NCBI GenBank assembly: GCA_029248885.1
Contig: JAQWIL010000005.1
Location: 1 to 64,000 of the forward strand
Length of the DNA: 64,000 bases
Direction: 5' to 3'
Source of the DNA: Flavobacteriaceae bacterium
Lineage (GTDB): Bacteria; Bacteroidota; Bacteroidia; Flavobacteriales; Flavobacteriaceae
The notes beneath the pieces are model-generated. The model ran no database searches. It was not told the origin of the DNA and saw only the letters and a list, made by a program, of their open reading frames with translations. How positions within the stretch are numbered: the stretch's first letter is position 1; every line of letters begins with the position of its first letter. A program made the position numbers and the translations under genes. Positions 63,021 to 64,000 of the stretch are shown in pieces.

Positions 63021-63749
63021 ATGAACCCTCCAAGCCCCATGACACATCCAAAACAAGTCTTTAGACTACTGCAATCCCACAAGAACGAAAGAGGTATACA
63101 GCACTGGAATCGTCTCTACTCCACCAGGCAAGGTGGTCTCAAAAGCTATGGCATCGGGCTGACAGTATTACGCAAACTTGCCAAGACGATTGGACGCAAT
63201 CACGAACTCGCATTACAGCTTTGGGACAGTGATATTTACGACGCAAAGGTCATTGCTCTTCTTATAGATGATCCAAAAAAAATTAGTCTTAAACAAGTCG
63301 AAGAGCAAGTCGATGAAATGGACCATGGCCATTTGGTTCATGTGTTTTCAACTTGTAATGCGACGCTCTCAAAAACGCCTTTTGCCCTTGATCTTGCTGT
63401 TGATTGGATGAAAAGTGATTGTGATGTTCGAAAATGCTGTGGTTATGGATTGTTGTATGAGCTCTCAAAGTCAAAGAAGAAAAATACGCCTGATAACAAT
63501 TTCTTTTTGAAGTGGATGAAGCAAATTGAAATCAACTTTGATCAAGAACTCATTTCTGTACAAAGTGCGATGGGGTGCGCAGTTATGGGAATTGGAAAAC
63601 GCAATGTATCACTTCACAAGACTGCATTGGAATTGGCAAAAAAACTAGGACCGATTCCGTTTGAATCCAGTGGGGATAATTGTGCACCTATGGATTTGGT
63701 AAAACACCTCACAAGCGACTATTTACGAAGCAAATTCAAGTTGGAATAA
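63021..63749 (+). CDS. DNA alkylation repair family (HEAT-like) protein
   Basis: 242-residue all-helical protein of the AlkC/AlkD-like DNA alkylation repair superfamily: YGIGLTVLRKLAKTIGRNHELALQLWDSDIYDAKVIALLI (in pieces) is the diagnostic start, where the family pairs a helix with a W-x-S-x-x-x-(E/D)-x-(R/K) motif. Later segments include LAVDWMKSDCDVRKCCGYGLL and AMGCAVMGIGKRN. AlkD-type glycosylases excise alkylated bases by HEAT-like repeats, but many family members lack tested activity. A possible alternative start is six codons in (MTHPK). Confidence 0.82.
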   Translation: MNPPSPMTHPKQVFRLLQSHKNERGIQHWNRLYSTRQGGLKSYGIGLTVLRKLAKTIGRNHELALQLWDSDIYDAKVIALLIDDPKKISLKQVEEQVDEMDHGHLVHVFSTCNATLSKTPFALDLAVDWMKSDCDVRKCCGYGLLYELSKSKKKNTPDNNFFLKWMKQIEINFDQELISVQSAMGCAVMGIGKRNVSLHKTALELAKKLGPIPFESSGDNCAPMDLVKHLTSDYLRSKFKLE

Positions 63750-63876
63750 TACAGCTTACATAAAACTATGAACAACCTAAAAGATGACGTGACGCTATAC
63801 ACATCTCTTTTTGTAGAAACTTATATTAAATAAAAAATCATATATTGCATATTATTAACCAAATCTTAGTAGAGAA

Positions 63877-64000
63877 ATGAACAATAACAAAGTTAGTGAA
63901 TCTCCTATTCTTATCCCCAAAGACAGTTATGTTGAGGGTTATGTCAAGTCCATCAAATCAATTCGGCTAGAATGTGCTTTTCATGGCACGATACTGACAA
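63877..64000 (+). CDS. Bactofilin-like protein, N-terminus only
   Basis: First 41 codons of a gene cut by the right edge. The segment ILIPKDSYVEGYVKSIKSIRLECAFHGTI resembles the opening of bactofilin (polymer-forming cytoskeletal) beta-helices, where a short tail precedes I-x-x-G-x-x-x-x-G repeats. Identification from so little sequence is tentative. The 127-bp gap before it shows no clear promoter. Confidence 0.5.
   Translation, partial: MNNNKVSESPILIPKDSYVEGYVKSIKSIRLECAFHGTILT

Noticed and set aside
1..64000. CRISPR arrays, tRNA or rRNA genes
   Set aside because: Intergenic regions were scanned by eye. No regularly spaced repeats, no cloverleaf-like segments and no rRNA signatures were seen.

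Overview
The window is AT-rich DNA that looks like a member of the Flavobacteriia (Bacteroidota), probably marine and polysaccharide-degrading. Several things point there: a giant hybrid two-component system (HTCS), Oar-type and plug-type TonB receptors, type IX secretion (T9SS) C-terminal sorting domains, a DUF1501/DUF1800 pair, flavobacterial gene neighbourhoods (coiled-coil/zapA/6S RNA, TrmH/spoT/fur/purA), and the Bacteroidota promoter -7 box TAnnTTTG. I cannot name a genus.

Region 1 (1-19.8 kb) is a xylan/xylose utilisation locus. A leftward cluster carries an S1 sulfatase, a GH43 lipoprotein, xylulokinase, xylose isomerase and a sugar porter cut by the left edge. A divergent HTCS regulator overlaps a CarboxypepD_reg-type protein. 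Then come GH10 xylanase, a CE1-like esterase and a second GH43 (leftward), a T9SS-secreted GH30 and an aldose 1-epimerase (rightward), and a ThuA-domain protein. Together these cover chain cleavage, deacylation/desulfation, xylose release, mutarotation, uptake, isomerisation and phosphorylation. No SusC/SusD pair is visible.

Region 2 (19.8-23.0 kb) is an islet. Two identical 78-bp direct repeats with hairpins flank one long reading frame, a membrane phosphoglycerol transferase joined to a glycerophosphodiesterase-like domain. The frame is interrupted by a single in-frame TGA, and a potential G-quadruplex lies upstream.

Region 3 (23.0-31.5 kb) has a PmtA-like methyltransferase, a possible tiny membrane ORF behind an A10 tract, an Oar-like TonB receptor, a bidirectional terminator, the DUF1501/DUF1800 pair and an integral membrane protein.

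Region 4 (31.5-64 kb) is core genome: 6S RNA, zapA, M23 peptidase, TonB receptor, cysteine desulfurase and ornithine aminotransferase, a LytTR regulator, then TrmH methyltransferase/spoT/fur-like/purA/OstA-like/class III aminotransferase, TPR protein, two tandem DUF368 proteins, aroE, DUF349 protein, mazG/def/ruvX, dapD, a tsaC-like frame with an internal TAA, cca, ctaA, a pRiA4b ORF-3-like protein, a kinase-fold-like unknown, uvrB, a DNA alkylation repair protein and the start of a bactofilin-like gene.

The -7 boxes repeatedly lie only 4-6 nt from the start codon, implying leaderless mRNAs. They were also used to choose several starts.
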